Assembly (NCBI GenBank): GCA_963682175.1 | Contig: OY821789.1 | Span: 32,866,188 to 32,930,187, forward strand | DNA length: 64,000 nt | Origin: Triglochin maritima | Taxonomy: Eukaryota > Streptophyta > Magnoliopsida > Alismatales > Juncaginaceae | Direction: 5' to 3' | Part shown: piece after piece, positions 34,913 through 48,307 of the stretch | How the letters are laid out: each line of letters starts with the position of its first letter | Numbering within the stretch: the stretch's first letter is position 1 | Notes under the pieces: generated by a model | Seen by the model: the letters and a program-made list of their open reading frames with translations, nothing else | What the model was told of the DNA's origin: nothing | Databases searched by the model: none | Translations under genes and position numbers: made by a program

Positions 34913-37900
34913 ATTGACTCTTGCATAATCTTCTTCAGAAGCACGAGTTTCTCCCGATTGGTATTGTAAAAATCATCCAAAGGTATTTTGCCTACACCCA
35001 ATATTTGAATCAAGTCCGACATATTATCTATCTACATCTAGAATAACTTGAGAAGTTTTCGTTTCATTTCCTAACCATATTGTTTTGTCTCGTCATGCTA
35101 GATTGGTGGATAAATATAATTTATCTTGATCATAACTAGCATGTGTATCTAGGATTGTTTTCTTCCTATGGTTTCTATATTGACTATGTAATAGTTTGAG
35201 TTTTATTATAGTTGTGCATATCTTTACTTTTTAGCTATGAGGTCTAGAGAATATTATTTAGTCCTTGCATATAAGTTACTTCTAGATTTAGAAGTTGATC
35301 TTCTCCTTACCTCGTCATTCCATAAAAGTGTATTAAATCCTTTTAATCGTCAATCATATATATTGTCTTTGATGTAATGTAATGAGACATTTTCTTTCAT
35401 TTACCGATAAAATATACATATATTTATATGTCTAGATTTGTGATTCTTTTATCGATGTTATGACGTTCATACTTAAATCCATAATTTTATTTTCAACGTT
35501 ATGTAGGTGGTAATAGAGATTTCTTTCTCATTGGTTTGTAGTCTCTAATAAGATCTACGTTCATGCATAAGGATTATAATTTCTTGCTCAAATACATAAG
35601 AGAAAATATTATGAGTTCTTGGTTAATATATGATGAAAGAAAGCAATAAGAGGTTTGCAATATTATAGAACAATAATTAAGCCAAACATGTGTGGTACGT
35701 TAGAGCATGCTCATTTACAAAACTTGTATAAGCTTTTAACTTGAATATTAATGTTGTATACAATGCAGTTGTTACATACAATATGGAATGCATTGATAAT
35801 AATTTATTTGAGGCTTATTTGGAAGCAAATGTTTGTTTTCATAATTCTATAAATCTTCTTAAATTGAAGATTTAATGTGAATGTTCAATTGACCTTTATT
35901 GATTTGTATTATTCATAAAAGGTGTAAATATCAAAATATGTAGGTATACGATTATTTTACTTACATCTTGAATTTGTATTTATTCATCATGAGATAATTA
36001 ATTACTCACATGATACATAGAATATATCACGTTAATTTTGTATATATATATATTTATATATATTTAAAATAAATAAGACTACATGTATACAATTAATATA
36101 TATGTTGCTATGTATCTTTTAATTTTGAATTGCTAATATGCACTTTTGTTTATCATATGTTTCAAGTACATTATAATATATTCCGTTTTGAGAAATAAGC
36201 ATCAAATCAAGATAAAAGTGGAGGTTGTGATTTTCTATTGCTATCTTCCTTGTTAAAATGATTTTAAAAGTATTATGATTTAATTTCATGTCTGTTTTTG
36301 TGGTTGGACAAAACATCGAGTTATTGATCCAAATTTCATGAATTCTCAATCCAATGAAGCATGACAAGAAATAGTTACATATTTAGTAGTGCTTTTAAAA
36401 TTAAATGATATATATCTCATCTAACTTTGTATTGATTCACTTGCTTAGTATAAGTTATATGAATTCTTAGTATCATGTTGATTATTAATTACTTGTTAAT
36501 TTTGAAGCATCACATGATCATTCACAACTATTACAAGCATTCATCTCGTGAGCACATAATATTCATCTTGATAGATGTATATATAGTACAATGTGCTACA
36601 TTATAGTGGAATTTGAATCACCATGTTACAAGTGATCATTGTTATTAAAAATGATATGTATTGGCCCAGAAGATAAATATCTTGTGATCATTGTTATTGA
36701 AAATGATATGCATTTGCCTGGAAGGTGAATATCTTAATATTCATACAATGCTACTATACAAAGATTTAGAGATTATTCATTTAAAGAGGGGTATGAAATT
36801 TTATGATAATCCTTGAAGGATTCGTATGACCATCTAAATGACGTGCAAATAGCTAATTGAGTAAAAATACAAGTTGATCTCTAAATCAAACCTTATGACC
36901 AAAAGTTCATAGATATATAGAGATTAATAGTAAAAGAAAAAAAAATTATTGATCACTTTATAAATTAATGACCCAATACTCTTTTGGGTTATGCATCACC
37001 GATGATTGAAGGTCATGAGAGTTGTTGGAAAATCACGATACATTTCTTGTTTATTTTTTGGTGTGCCGGAAGCACACACTACAAAGTATCGTGAAAACAA
37101 GAGCATAAGCAATGAACTAAATTTTGTGCAAATAAGAAGTATGAAATAAAAATGACATCAACGAGACAAAACATGCCCAGAAGTGCCTAAATAAATTCAT
37201 CTTTTATATTAATTATAAATGTCATCATTGGTATTATTTTTGCGAAACTTTAGATAATTTTGTTGACTTCTATCACAACCAAAATGAAGTCAGATTTGTC
37301 GACTGATTTGCCCAATAAAATGAGAGTCCCTCTGTTTTATAATATATCTCTTAATATTGATCATTATGGGGTCTTAAAATTTATACACGATATATTAATG
37401 TGCATATATACTTGCTAATATTATTTATTAATTTTTATGGTAGATATACATCATGTTATGAATCTTCCCCTACCTTGTACAATAATGAATAAATTATTTC
37501 CCTCCTTCGATTTAAAACTCCTGAAGGGCTAAGTTTTATTGTCCAATCCAATAATCATATATATGATGTACATTTTCTGGCATTAGGGGGAGAAGCCAGA
37601 AGCTTAAAGAATGTCAAGAAAACGTACTATATTGAACATGAAGTTCATAAGAGAATATACGTACAAGTATGGTTGAACCCGAACTTCATAAAATCATTAT
37701 CTTGCAATATCTAGCAAGTATAGTCATACGTTTTTATTGATCACAAAAGAGCGACTTCTTATATTACTAGACATAAACCACATAATATAAAGTGGAGATC
37801 TCCACATGATAAAATATATTTGAGTTCAACCAATGCCATAAGCGTGGACCATAACATATATTGTTTGTGGAAATAAAATAAAAGTTAGTCACTCTCATTG

Positions 37901-39829
37901 CACCTCCTGAAGAATATAAACCCGTAAAAATAAATGCAGCTGCTAAACAAAAGATTAAAGAAATTACGAGAATACAGAACGGTGAAATCCTAAAGTTTTG
38001 GAAACGATGAGGATTTGATTATTATTGACGTAAAACTTGCAATCAACTATATATGTTGATACGAGAGATATTAAATAATTATTAAAATTATTATCGACAA
38101 TTCATTCGCCTTCTTAATAACATGCTATATCAAGAGAAAAATTGGATCCAAAACCTATGATATTATAAGAATGCCAGAAGCATTAGTATTTAATATAAAC
38201 AAAAGAATGCGAACAATATAGAATAAACTCGCTGAATAAACATATTATTTGGACATGTAGTCCTGATTTCTGAAACTATATCCCTGAATGATACAAATAG
38301 AAATCACAATAACATGTGATACATTATAAAGAGAGAAGTAATATAAGGGTATTCGCATGACCTAACATTCATCGTGATATTACTCATTCTCTCGTAATAT
38401 TGATAATACGTTCTGTTATATGATCAATATGATATGCATATAAGATATGTTGTGACTTTAAAGTTTTATAAGTCACTTAATATTAGTACATATATGAGAG
38501 TCCCTGAAAGACAAAGATGACACGTATATTATATAATAACAAGAATCAAAAGATGCACTATACAAAGATCATTATAAGAAGAAACAAGTAAGAGTGTGCA
38601 TATAACCTCTTCAAATCAAAGTCATCCCGAAGAATGATACGAAGTTGATCTTAGCTGTCCATATATTTCACCCAATAACAAAATTTACTATTATTTATTA
38701 TATGCATATGACTTTATGTCATAAGGATCTCCAACATAGTTTTTGAAAAACTGTGAAATATTTAAATGACGGATTTTTAAATAAATGACTAGAGATAAAC
38801 CAATTGTTTTTCGACCTAAAGTTCGAACATTCTCCAGAAGAGAATTGGTACAATGATTCAATTGTACAAAAATAATATTGAAGAAAAATATTCTACTAAA
38901 TTCTCATCTTGAAAGCACATTAACAAAGGATATTTGTTGTATATCAACAAAAATCCAATTCTTATAGGACATGAAGTTCCTTATCATGTTCACATAAAAT
39001 GTTTTTCTGAAAACAGTTAGATGACGTTCAATGATCTATTAATTTCTAGTCATGCGACAAAGAGTTATATTAGTGATGTTTCTTATATGTCCAATACACA
39101 CCAATTATTATCACAAACTATTTGGTGTCATGATGTGGAGTCATGACAACTTTATGCAAGTTGGTGAATCAGTTATTGATTCTTACATACTCATATTGCT
39201 ATGACATCAATGTAAATATGAGACATATTTAAATTGTCCATAAGTAATATCTTTTGAGGTAACATATTCATATTTTGCAAAAGTTGTCACAGTCTGTGTT
39301 AGTCCCAGTATATCATTTGAGAAAAATTGCGCAAACACATTTCACAATCCTATTATCTAAGTGAAATATAATAAATATCCATTAAATCCGTTAAACTATC
39401 ATGTATTTGTTTATTGAATCCTCGTGCACTTTTGTGTTTAAGAACTTTGTAAAATATATTCGTAAGTTTGGTAAACTACGAATGAGGGGGAGCGAATTTA
39501 TATTTATCGTCCCTGAATGACAGATATCTCTGAAGGATAAAACCCTGAAGGCTTGTAGTTGCACTCTTTTTCCATTTTTCCAATTTTGGTCCTAAAATGT
39601 TTTTAATGAGGCAACTTGTGCAATTTTGTTAGTGTATACTATGCATTCTTTTTCTTAGCTACGTTTTCACACTGAGTTTTGTAGCAAGATTTTTAACGAG
39701 ACATAAACATAACGCATTTTTCTAAGGGAGTTGTAAATGTATGTTGAATTGAGAGGGAGAATTATACGTTACACTCTTTTTTCCTTCACCAAGTTTTTGT
39801 CCCACAAGGTTTTACTTGACAATGTTTTT

Positions 39830-39949
39830 AATGAGACAGACCGATCAAGTGACAACTTTGCAGATCTATTCACCAAGTCGTTGCCTACCAGAGATTTTGA
39901 ACGACTTGTTTTCAATATTGGTGTTCAACGTTTGAAAAACGTTTGTTGA
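39830..39949 (+). pseudogene. RNase H C-terminal remnant of old copia
   Basis: The plus frame ends with SSDNFADLFTKSLPTRDFER, LVFNIGVQRLK and a TGA, matching the copia RNase H tail (xADLFTKxLP). Everything upstream in this frame is eroded. Confidence 0.85.
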
Positions 39950-39952
39950 AAT

Positions 39953-40603
39953 TAGGGGTGTCAATGGATGTTCGAAATTCGGAAATTCGTTCGCGTCCGG
40001 TTCGAAAAATATTCGGTCCGAACAATATCCGATCCGAATAATATTCGATTCGTGTAATATTCGGGACATGCGAATGCGAATATGGATATTGATACATCCG
40101 ATCCGAATAACATCCGATCCGAGATTGAATATTGGTATTATAAGATCCATATCCATATTTGTATCATATACGTATGCAATACATTATTATACCTAGAAGT
40201 ATTTATATTTCAACATTGTGTGATTATATTTTGAATGTATAATTATTAAATTTACTTATTCAAATAAAAATACATCTACTAATCACATTTATTCAAGCAT
40301 TGAATATCATTGTCCTTTCTAGAATATGGAGTTAGAAATTAAGATAAAGTAAATTAATATTTGAAACCAAATAAAGTTATAAATCTGACTATTTATAAGA
40401 ATTTGTCTAAGTGAAAATGGAAAATGTTATAATGTGGGGAATTATGTTTACGGATGCGGATATTATCCGTATCCGATCCGAATCCGTCAAATATCCAAAC
40501 GGATATAGACTTTTCATATCCGCAAACAATCCGTATCCGAATCCGTAAATTTCATGCGAATGCGAATATGGATATACCTATATCCGATCCGTTGACACCC
40601 CTA
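39953..40603. mobile_element. Non-autonomous hAT-type MITE
   Basis: Terminal inverted repeats TAGGGGTGTCAA / TTGACACCCCTA and an exact 8-bp target duplication gttgaaat (39945-39952 and 40604-40611), the hAT hallmark. 651 bp with no transposase. The interior is rich in ATCCGATCCGAAT and TATCCGTATCC words on both arms. Confidence 0.92.
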
Positions 40604-40738
40604 GTTGAAATGACAGGGAGGATTATATGCTCTGCACTCTTTTTTTCTTTTACTAAGTTTTTATCCCAATGAGTTTTTCTTAGTAAAGTTTTTAACGATG
40701 CAGACTAAAAAGCATATAGGTGAAGATCCAATGGTGAG

Positions 40739-40944
40739 TGTTGTGATGCAATATTATGCAATGGATGCTTCACCTCCACCTTTTCCTCTCATAACTCCAT
40801 CAACCTCTCACATTCTTATTTGTAAACTCTTGACTCCTTTAGCCTATAAATAGGAGACCGTTGTAATACTTTGTGGATTGAAATACAAACAATTATTCTC
40901 TCTCAAATCATCTTCTTTGTTTTTTATTCTATTATTTTATAACA
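40739..40944 (+). repeat. 3' LTR of old copia
   Basis: 206 bp, TATA CCTATAAATAGG near 40838; partner of 34694-34898. Confidence 0.9.
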
Positions 40945-40949
40945 ATAAG

Positions 40950-43900
40950 GTGTATATATATATTTCTCTCAAAATAAATGAGCAGTGATGTTTGGCTTCT
41001 AGTCATAAGCAAGACGTGGTATTTGGTACCTGTACATTATACAACTACGGTTAGGTTGGAATTGGTTGGCCGGAGTACAAACATGAATGGACATAAAATG
41101 CTAAAAGACAAGCAGGCAAGGTTTGAAGAGAGGAGAATATTTGAATTTTGACTTACACAAGAGTAATATTGTACCATGACCACGAGCCTGGTGTTTTTTC
41201 TTAATTTGGCAATCCAAATCCAAACAATTAATTGCCTCGTTTATCTTCCACTTATAGTAATTCCCAAGAAAATAAAACCTACAAAATGTCGAAAATCAAA
41301 TGTATCTTCTACCTTAAATTGATGACTTTTGCTAATTTATATATTTGCCAAAGGTTGAGATTTCATATACTAGACATGATTCTAGCTAGTAGCCTCAAAG
41401 CTACTCTTGGCAGAGAGTAAAAGCAAATTAGCTAAGGGGTCATATTTATAGACAAAATAATTGAGAACGAAATTTTTTTAACGAACTAGTTGAGATGGAT
41501 TTGGAATGAAAATCAGTAGAAATCACATTAATCCTTAAGGAAGCAAGAACATTTGAAAAGATAATTCCTTCCAAAATCCTATTTGTTAGCTGGGTTTGCT
41601 AACGACTAAGTAATAATGCACTACCTATTCGTGAATTGATCAAACTAATTACTACTAAGTACTGATTAACTATAGTAAATCATCTACACTTACAAATACA
41701 AAGATGGAGTGTTTGGATTCGTTGGTTTACTCTAACACATGTCCACTTACTGTAGGATAGTTGTGTCTTTGAACCTAGCGAAATATTAAAAATTCATGAA
41801 AGATCACACTATTATACATGTGACTTGTGACCGACTCCACTAGTGGGAAAAAATATTTTAAGGAGATAATACATTTGACTGTGGTAGAAACTATATTAAT
41901 ATATACTTGTTTTAAATATGCATTGTTTCATGTGGATTGGGTACTGCCTAGTCAACTCTCTGGGTCTCTTAACCCTAGCATTGACCTCAAAGTTTTAATA
42001 AAATTAACCCTTTGCTTTGTGTCAGATTGAGTGAAACATTTAAGGCTCATTATATAAGAGGTGCTTTGGATGCTTCATCTATGTTACTGTGTCTTCCATG
42101 TGGATCTGATCTCTTCTAACGTGAATATCATTCTAGTCTGGCATTTTGACATTTTTTGGTGATGCACTTTTGGTTGTATTTATGTTATATAAAATGGTGG
42201 AGTTACTGGAGTAACATGGTTTTAAGTATCTCTTTACAAAACAAACAATTTAACTTTGTGCTGCAAATATATGCTTTTAAGATTACCATTTGAAGCTTTG
42301 ATGTAGTTGTTAGGTATTTGTTTACACATAATATAAGTTAAAATAGTGTACATATGAGTTAAAATATAATATATCGTAGATGGATGCTTTGTCACTAATA
42401 GTACCCATCTTAAGTCTCCATGTTGAATAGGTCATGGATGCTTTGTCACTAATAGTACCCATCTTTGTGTAAAGTTCAATTTATTAAGTAGTTAATTATG
42501 AGCAAACGACAAACTTTTCTTCAAGTTGCATCATAAGATGTAGTACAATATTAGTTCCAAGAATTTCAATAAATATTAACACTTGAAGTATCTAAAGTAT
42601 GATGATCTCTTACTTGTGGTTCTATACATTCTCACTCACGCCTATAAAAGTTCTCTCTCCATATTAACCCTTTCAACATAGAATAGTGCTTCTCTTTGTT
42701 TTCAAATTGCATAAACATCTTTCAATTTCCCAATATAAAAACTAAAACATAGATATTGTTTATTTTAAATTGATGAATCAGTAATATACATCATGTACAT
42801 TTCTAATCTTACAAGAGTAAATAGCAAAATCTGTGAAAGGCTAAGGATGTAATTTCTATTTTTCCATGTTACATGCATTAGAGTTAAGAACTGAACTTAT
42901 CGCGTTGTGATGGATTCACATAAAAGATCACAATTTAACCACTTTGGTAATCTCTCAATTTTCATGCACTAATTTATTAGTACCATGATACCATCCTTGC
43001 TTCATCATGGAGTAATTTAAGGGGAAACCTTGTTAATTATTAAAATAGACACTATAAGATCCAATAAAATTAACCATGCTATACTATATTTTTATAATAT
43101 AATTAGAACAACAAATCACCCGTAAACTATGGATCAAAGTTGTACGTAGATTTGTAGTCTACCGACCATTCTAATTAGTTGTCATTTTCTAATGTCAATA
43201 AGAGCCCACAAGTACATATTTGATTAATTAATGAATCAACCCACATCAAGTATATACATCAAATGGAACAAATTAGTTGCGTAATTATTTTAACAAGTTT
43301 TCATATCACAATGTCACGGTTAAAGGGATTCTTGCATTATTAAGTTTGGGCTGCAGATAATGTGCGCATATTCATCCATGATTTTACTACAAAAGAAAAT
43401 TTCAAAAGTACTTCAAATTATTTTATTGTCTAACGATTGAATGTGTTATTCAATCCAAAAAGAAAAAGAAAAGAGGATCTATCTTTTATAATATATATGA
43501 CTGTAGTAGTACATATTAAAAAAATATCCAGATATTTTTTTCTGCAATTGCAAAAGCTCTATTAAAGATACAGAGTACATGGAATTAATTGGAAAATAGA
43601 CATATATACACACACATTGGGTTTTGCTTTGAGAACATTCAATTTTATGGTAGCATCTAGCATTCTGCTTACTCACTTATAGCAACACATTAATGCATGT
43701 TTCATAGTTTAATATGCCTTGCCTATTTTCCTTAGTTTGAGAATAAACCCAAGTGGGGTATCACTACATGCAAGAAATAAAAATTGCATGTGTTGTTTTG
43801 GGAAGAAAATTAGTGGTGTTTTTTTATTAAAAAAAATAGTGGCGTGGGTCCTCAAATAATGCTAAAGAATTACACATGAAAATATGTAATGATAAAACAC

Positions 43901-44570
43901 AACTACTAGATCAGAAATCTAGAACTATATATGCAACAATTCACGTACGCTGAATTTTAGAGTGAATGCCATGATTGTTCAATTTTAGCATAAATTTCAA
44001 AATAAATTTATATTGTAGAAATTAGAAATTAACCAAAAATTGACTAGAGTTAACTCAATTGGTAATTTTTTGGTCTTGAATTATATACATGACAAAGAAC
44101 CAATCGTAGTATGTGATTACATGTTTAAAATTAACTAAACATATGTAATGCTTAAAAAAAGTAGTTCATGGTGCAATCTTTTGGAGTAACAAATTCTAAT
44201 TTCTGGTCCATTACATAAATTCTTACATTATCACACCCTAAATGAGAAGTTAAAAGGTAAAACACTAAATTTAAAATCAAACCACAACAAACGCCAATCA
44301 CATCCAAAGAAAAGAACAAAAGAGGAGGGAAGATGAGGGAGTAATTGGGCTGTCAAAACACAGAAATTACGTCAAAACTTGAGCGTAAAAGCTCACTCTT
44401 GCATGGCCCCATCACCTTCCTCCTTTCTCTCTCTACCTTTCATTCTATATTGCTTACCTTTCACACACTCTCTCTCTCTCTCTAATTTTTTTAACAACAA
44501 ACACACTCTACAACCTTCTCTTGTGTCTGCATAGCCACCATTGGGACAATAGGATCACCGATCACCTACC
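40950..44570. other. Intergenic region upstream of the ERF gene
   Basis: AT-rich, no gene recognised. A 31-bp direct repeat (TGGATGCTTTGTCACTAATA and on) occurs at about 42381 and 42436. Confidence 0.5.
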
Positions 44571-44608
44571 TCTCTCTCTCTCTATATATATATATAGAGA
44601 GAGAGAGA
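44571..44608 (+). promoter_or_regulatory. Perfect 38-bp palindrome (TC)6(TA)7(GA)6 in ERF promoter/leader
   Basis: The sequence equals its own reverse complement over 38 bp, 94 bp before the ATG at 44702. It combines a pyrimidine patch, a TATA-like core and a GA patch, all common near plant transcription starts. Core promoter or 5' leader is inferred, not shown. Confidence 0.6.
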
Positions 44609-44701
44609 CTTTCTCTCATCAGCATATTTATTAAGCCATTAGTTCTTTCCCTCAACACTCACAAGTTGAGGTTCCTTCATCACTTCCTCCCACTCCACAC
44701 T

Positions 44702-45508
44702 ATGGACAACCAACACTACACTTCTCAAACCACCGTTACTCTCCTCTCTCCCTCCACTTCCACACCATTAATTATTGCTTCTCCCAATGCACTAGGGTTG
44801 TCAAACCCTAATCCTAACCCTAATGCATTGAAACAAGTTCCATCACCTTGTAACACCACCACCACATCCTCCTCCTCATCCTCACATGACTCCCGAATAT
44901 CATCCGAAACCTCGAGAATTGTCTCGAAAGCGGACGGGTTGTTAGGTAAGAAAAGGCAGGTTGACGGGTTGGCGGGTAATGAGGTGAAGAAAAGGCAAAG
45001 GGAAGGCGACCCCCACCCGACTTATAGGGGAGTTAGGATGAGGAATTGGGGAAAGTGGGTGTCCGAAATTCGAGAGCCGAGAAAGAAGTCAAGGATTTGG
45101 CTCGGGACATTTCAAACGGCCGAAATGGCGGCCCGAGCGCATGACGTGGCGGCTTTGGCTATAAAAGGCGAGGCGGCATACCTTAATTTCCCTGAACTAG
45201 CGGCCGACCTCCCCCGACCGGCCACCACCTCACCCAAAGACATCCAAGCCGCAGCTGTCAAGGCGGCCACCGCCAATTTCAAAGTCCAAAACCGCCTTTC
45301 GGGACAAGATATTTCTAGAACCGGTGCCGGTGCACCTACTCCGGCAACTCCATCGAGCGACAACGACGACGACAACACATTGTTCGACTTACCCGATCTT
45401 TTCCTCGACCTCCATGATGTGAAATGTTTTTACCCTTCTCTTTGGTATATGGGGACCGGCGATGACGGTGAGATGGGGTTCCGGCAAGATTTCCCTTTGT
45501 CGTGGTAG
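44702..45508 (+). CDS. AP2/ERF transcription factor, DREB A-4 (ERF group III), ERF034/035-like
   Basis: 268 codons, intronless, as usual for the subfamily. ATG 44702 is the first in frame; upstream codons to 44666 have no ATG. The N-terminus is Ser/Thr-rich, then a basic patch (KKRQ...KKRQR, residues 83-100) as a likely nuclear signal. The single AP2 domain (about 108-165) has [44 protein letters not shown] and LNFPEL. The Val in WGKWV fits DREB types that bind DRE/CRT-like [23 protein letters not shown] follows, typical of group III. The acidic C-terminus ([10 protein letters not shown], ending in Trp) resembles the ERF034/035 activation region. A nuclear regulator of stress or developmental genes is inferred from family. 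No disabling change seen. Confidence 0.93.
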   Translation: MDNQHYTSQTTVTLLSPSTSTPLIIASPNALGLSNPNPNPNALKQVPSPCNTTTTSSSSSSHDSRISSETSRIVSKADGLLGKKRQVDGLAGNEVKKRQREGDPHPTYRGVRMRNWGKWVSEIREPRKKSRIWLGTFQTAEMAARAHDVAALAIKGEAAYLNFPELAADLPRPATTSPKDIQAAAVKAATANFKVQNRLSGQDISRTGAGAPTPATPSSDNDDDNTLFDLPDLFLDLHDVKCFYPSLWYMGTGDDGEMGFRQDFPLSW

Positions 45509-47289
45509 TTGTTGATAGGTATAGTGATCAGTGTGAATTGATTCATTTTGCTAGGAAAATATATAATTTAATTAATACCACTATATTTTGTCTCTTTATC
45601 TCCCTCTTTTTTTCTATTCTACTTTTTTCATGTCACAAATTCTTTTGTTGATCAAGAACCAATCCAACAAAATGAATCTCATTTTAGTAGATTCATATAT
45701 GTTGGATCGATGATTGTGCTTAAATTTCATCAGCTCCTCAATTTTGATTTGTTTTAAGGTCTATTTAATTAGAATCATAATTTGATTCTGAAAATAATTT
45801 ACCACTTATTCATACTAAGACAATGGTACGTCTGAGATTTAATCAGATTTTAGAAAAACAGCTTCTAGAACAAGTTCAAGATGGAAAATTTTAATTACCC
45901 TTACAAGAAAATTTTGGTGTCAATACATTACTGCATGTGTTATTGTTCACTTACAGTGACTTCACCAACAATTATTATCATTTGTGGGTTTTGTGTTTGA
46001 AGAATCTTAGAGGGCCATAGTGATGATGCTCTCACATAGATTTAGCATCTTTGTTTAGAAGGTGCCCACTTAAAACAATGCAAGCTGTAGTATGTTATTT
46101 ATTCCAAACTAAACCATTCAATGTAATGAGAAAGTATAAAAAACTTGCACTAGTCAGCACCACACCTCAAGTCCAATTTGAGTTAATTGGGATCTGTCCC
46201 TCAAAAGTTATGAAAAGATCAACAATAGAAAAATCAGATACGATTTTGAGTTAGACCTCTAGTTGACCATATTTTTAGACTACGATTTTGATTTTGAATA
46301 AATCAAGATTGGATCTAAATCATATGGAAAATATCATATTTTCTTCAGTTCAGAGTTGAGACAGTCCAACCAGTCACACTTAATTAAGATATACAAATGA
46401 TACGATGTCTCGCAATAATAGAATATTGACTAGATGATTATTGCGTTTCTTAATTTAGACACGTTTTTCCGGGAGTTTGACCATGTTTAAGTAACTACAA
46501 TTATTTCAAAAGAGTACCAAACCATATGTGCCACTAAGATGTTATTTTATATATTAATATATGTAAATGAAGAAATTATTGCAATGTATTTTAATATTTT
46601 TTGCAAAATAATAACACTAATGATAATACATTTCCCCTCTTCATCGTGTGACTTTTTTTTGTGGAAGAAAAAGAGATGTCTCATTTAAACCTCCAAGTTA
46701 TATTACAAAAGGTTGAAATGAAGTACCAATTATTGTCGCATGTGAAAATTTTCATCTACAAACAAAATCGTTATGGGTGCACACATCTTGAATATCAACG
46801 TATTTCGGTAGAACAGTTTGGTTAATTAATTAATGCTTCCTAAATATACTTTCGCGCGAGAAAACGAAAAAAAATAAGGTCACCACTGCGGTCGAGAAAA
46901 CGAGAAAAAAAATCTAAAGGGAAAAATGAATAATTAGCTAGCGTGTTAGTTGATGAGCAATAAGTTTTTCCTTTTCCTTTTGCATCACTTATTGTAGCAA
47001 ATGATAGTAACTACACCATATCAAAAACTCATTGCAAAATATACCTCTTCCATTTGTTGGTTCCTATTGCAAAAGGTTTGATGCTACGTTCCAATTGTGA
47101 AATTATGATTGGAGTTGTGTTCGTACGAGTGGTGGGTGAAAGTGATAATGCCTAGATAGGTAGTTGGTCTCGATATATGTATATAAGGTAAAATGTATAT
47201 CTGTTCAAAGTTTTCATTCTTTTGTCCTTTATGTAATGTCACCATCTACATTGAAGAATAAATACATAAATTACTACACGGCATTTTGT
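45509..47289. other. ERF 3' flank and intergenic DNA
   Basis: AT-rich 3' flank of the ERF gene. The open frame at 46051-46254 is short and unrecognised. Nothing else supported. Confidence 0.5.
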
Positions 47290-47530
47290 TTTTAATTTTG
47301 CACCCTTAGCTATAATTTCTGGCAAATTTGTGCGGTCAACTATTCTTTCCGGCTATTTGTGACCGAAAAGTTTGAAATTTCAACTGAACTGTTATTCTTC
47401 GTCGTAAAATTACTTATATCGTCCGTACGAATAACCATTTTGTCATTCTACACTTCTTTTTATATAACTCTTTATTTCACTCTCCTTACACCACTCTCAT
47501 TTCATATTACTTTCATATTTCTCACAAACA

Positions 47531-47585
47531 ATGTCTCGGAAGCCAAGAAAAAAGGTAGCGGATACCCCGGATCACTCGAATATGG
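47531..47585 (+). pseudogene. Putative first exon of PMD gene
   Basis: ATG followed by MSRKPRKKVADTPDHSN and a GT-containing donor (GGTAAAAAG). A basic start like this is common in MAIN-LIKE proteins. Linkage to the downstream PMD is inferred. Confidence 0.4.
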
Positions 47586-47614
47586 TAAAAAGTCATTATT
47601 TTTTTGTCTTAAAA

Positions 47615-47740
47615 AATTGAGTCGGGCGTCTGTGGGAGGCGCCCCCTGAAGAGGGAGTGGCTCCGGCGGACGCTCTCCCGTTTGCGGGGGCGTCTCCTGC
47701 AGACGCCCCCCACCAAGGGTCAGGCGTCTGCGGGAGACGC
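47615..47740. repeat. Cluster of GGCGTCT/AGACGCC palindromes
   Basis: Includes GGGGCGTCT-CCTGC-AGACGCCCC (47687-47709) and GCGTCT-GCGGG-AGACGC (47724-47740), plus a degenerate copy near 47619. A GC-rich patch inside AT-rich intron-like DNA. Confidence 0.75.
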
Positions 47741-48302
47741 ATGTCCCAATTTTTTTAATTTGTTTAAATTAATTATAATTTGTGATAATTGCTAAATAAA
47801 TTGATTATTAAGTTAATAATTAGTTTAAAAGATTGATTAATTAGTTAATCCCTTGATTAATTGTTATTATTAGTTATAATTGATTATTAAGTTAATAATT
47901 AGTTTCAATAATTACGTAATTAGTTAAACCCTTTATTATTTGTTATTATTAGTTAAATTGATCATAATTTTGTTAGTTAAATTGATTATTATGTTAATAA
48001 TTAGTTTCATTTATCGATCATTAAATTTGTAAATTTTGTAATTTAAATCCATTAATAAAATTTGATTTCTAAAATTGGATTAATAGTCGTCGGGTTACCG
48101 GGGAGGAAAACGGAAATCAATTCCCTTATGCGTTATACATAGTTTAGCAGATGAGTCAGATCCTCGTCATCCACGTAGACGGGGTATTTCTGCTTCAGTT
48201 AGGAGGGAGAGAGAGATATTTTACGTCTTCGTAAGACACATGAGGATTCGTTTGACGACGAAGATGATTCAGATTAGGTGGGGAGTCACGACGAGAGTGA
48301 CG

Positions 48303-48307
48303 ATGAG
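48303..48307. other. Target duplication of solo LTR (left copy)
   Basis: ATGAG here and at 49487-49491 flank the solo LTR exactly. Confidence 0.9.

Larger units (their letters stand above)
34694..40944 (+). mobile_element. Old degenerate Ty1/copia element
   Basis: LTRs 34694-34898 and 40739-40944 (TGTTGTGA...TTATAACA) differ at about 9% of sites by eye. The target duplication ataag (34689-34693 and 40945-40949) is still exact. The PBS-like CGTTATCAACACG follows the 5' LTR. The interior is heavily eroded, but an RT-like tract near 38770-38900 and an RNase H tail at 39830-39949 survive in plus orientation. A hAT-type MITE (39953-40603) inserted immediately after the RNase H end. Confidence 0.9.

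Noticed and set aside
47359..47649. 96-codon open frame
   Set aside because: Hydrophobic AT-rich translation that begins near the element end and runs through the putative first exon in another frame.
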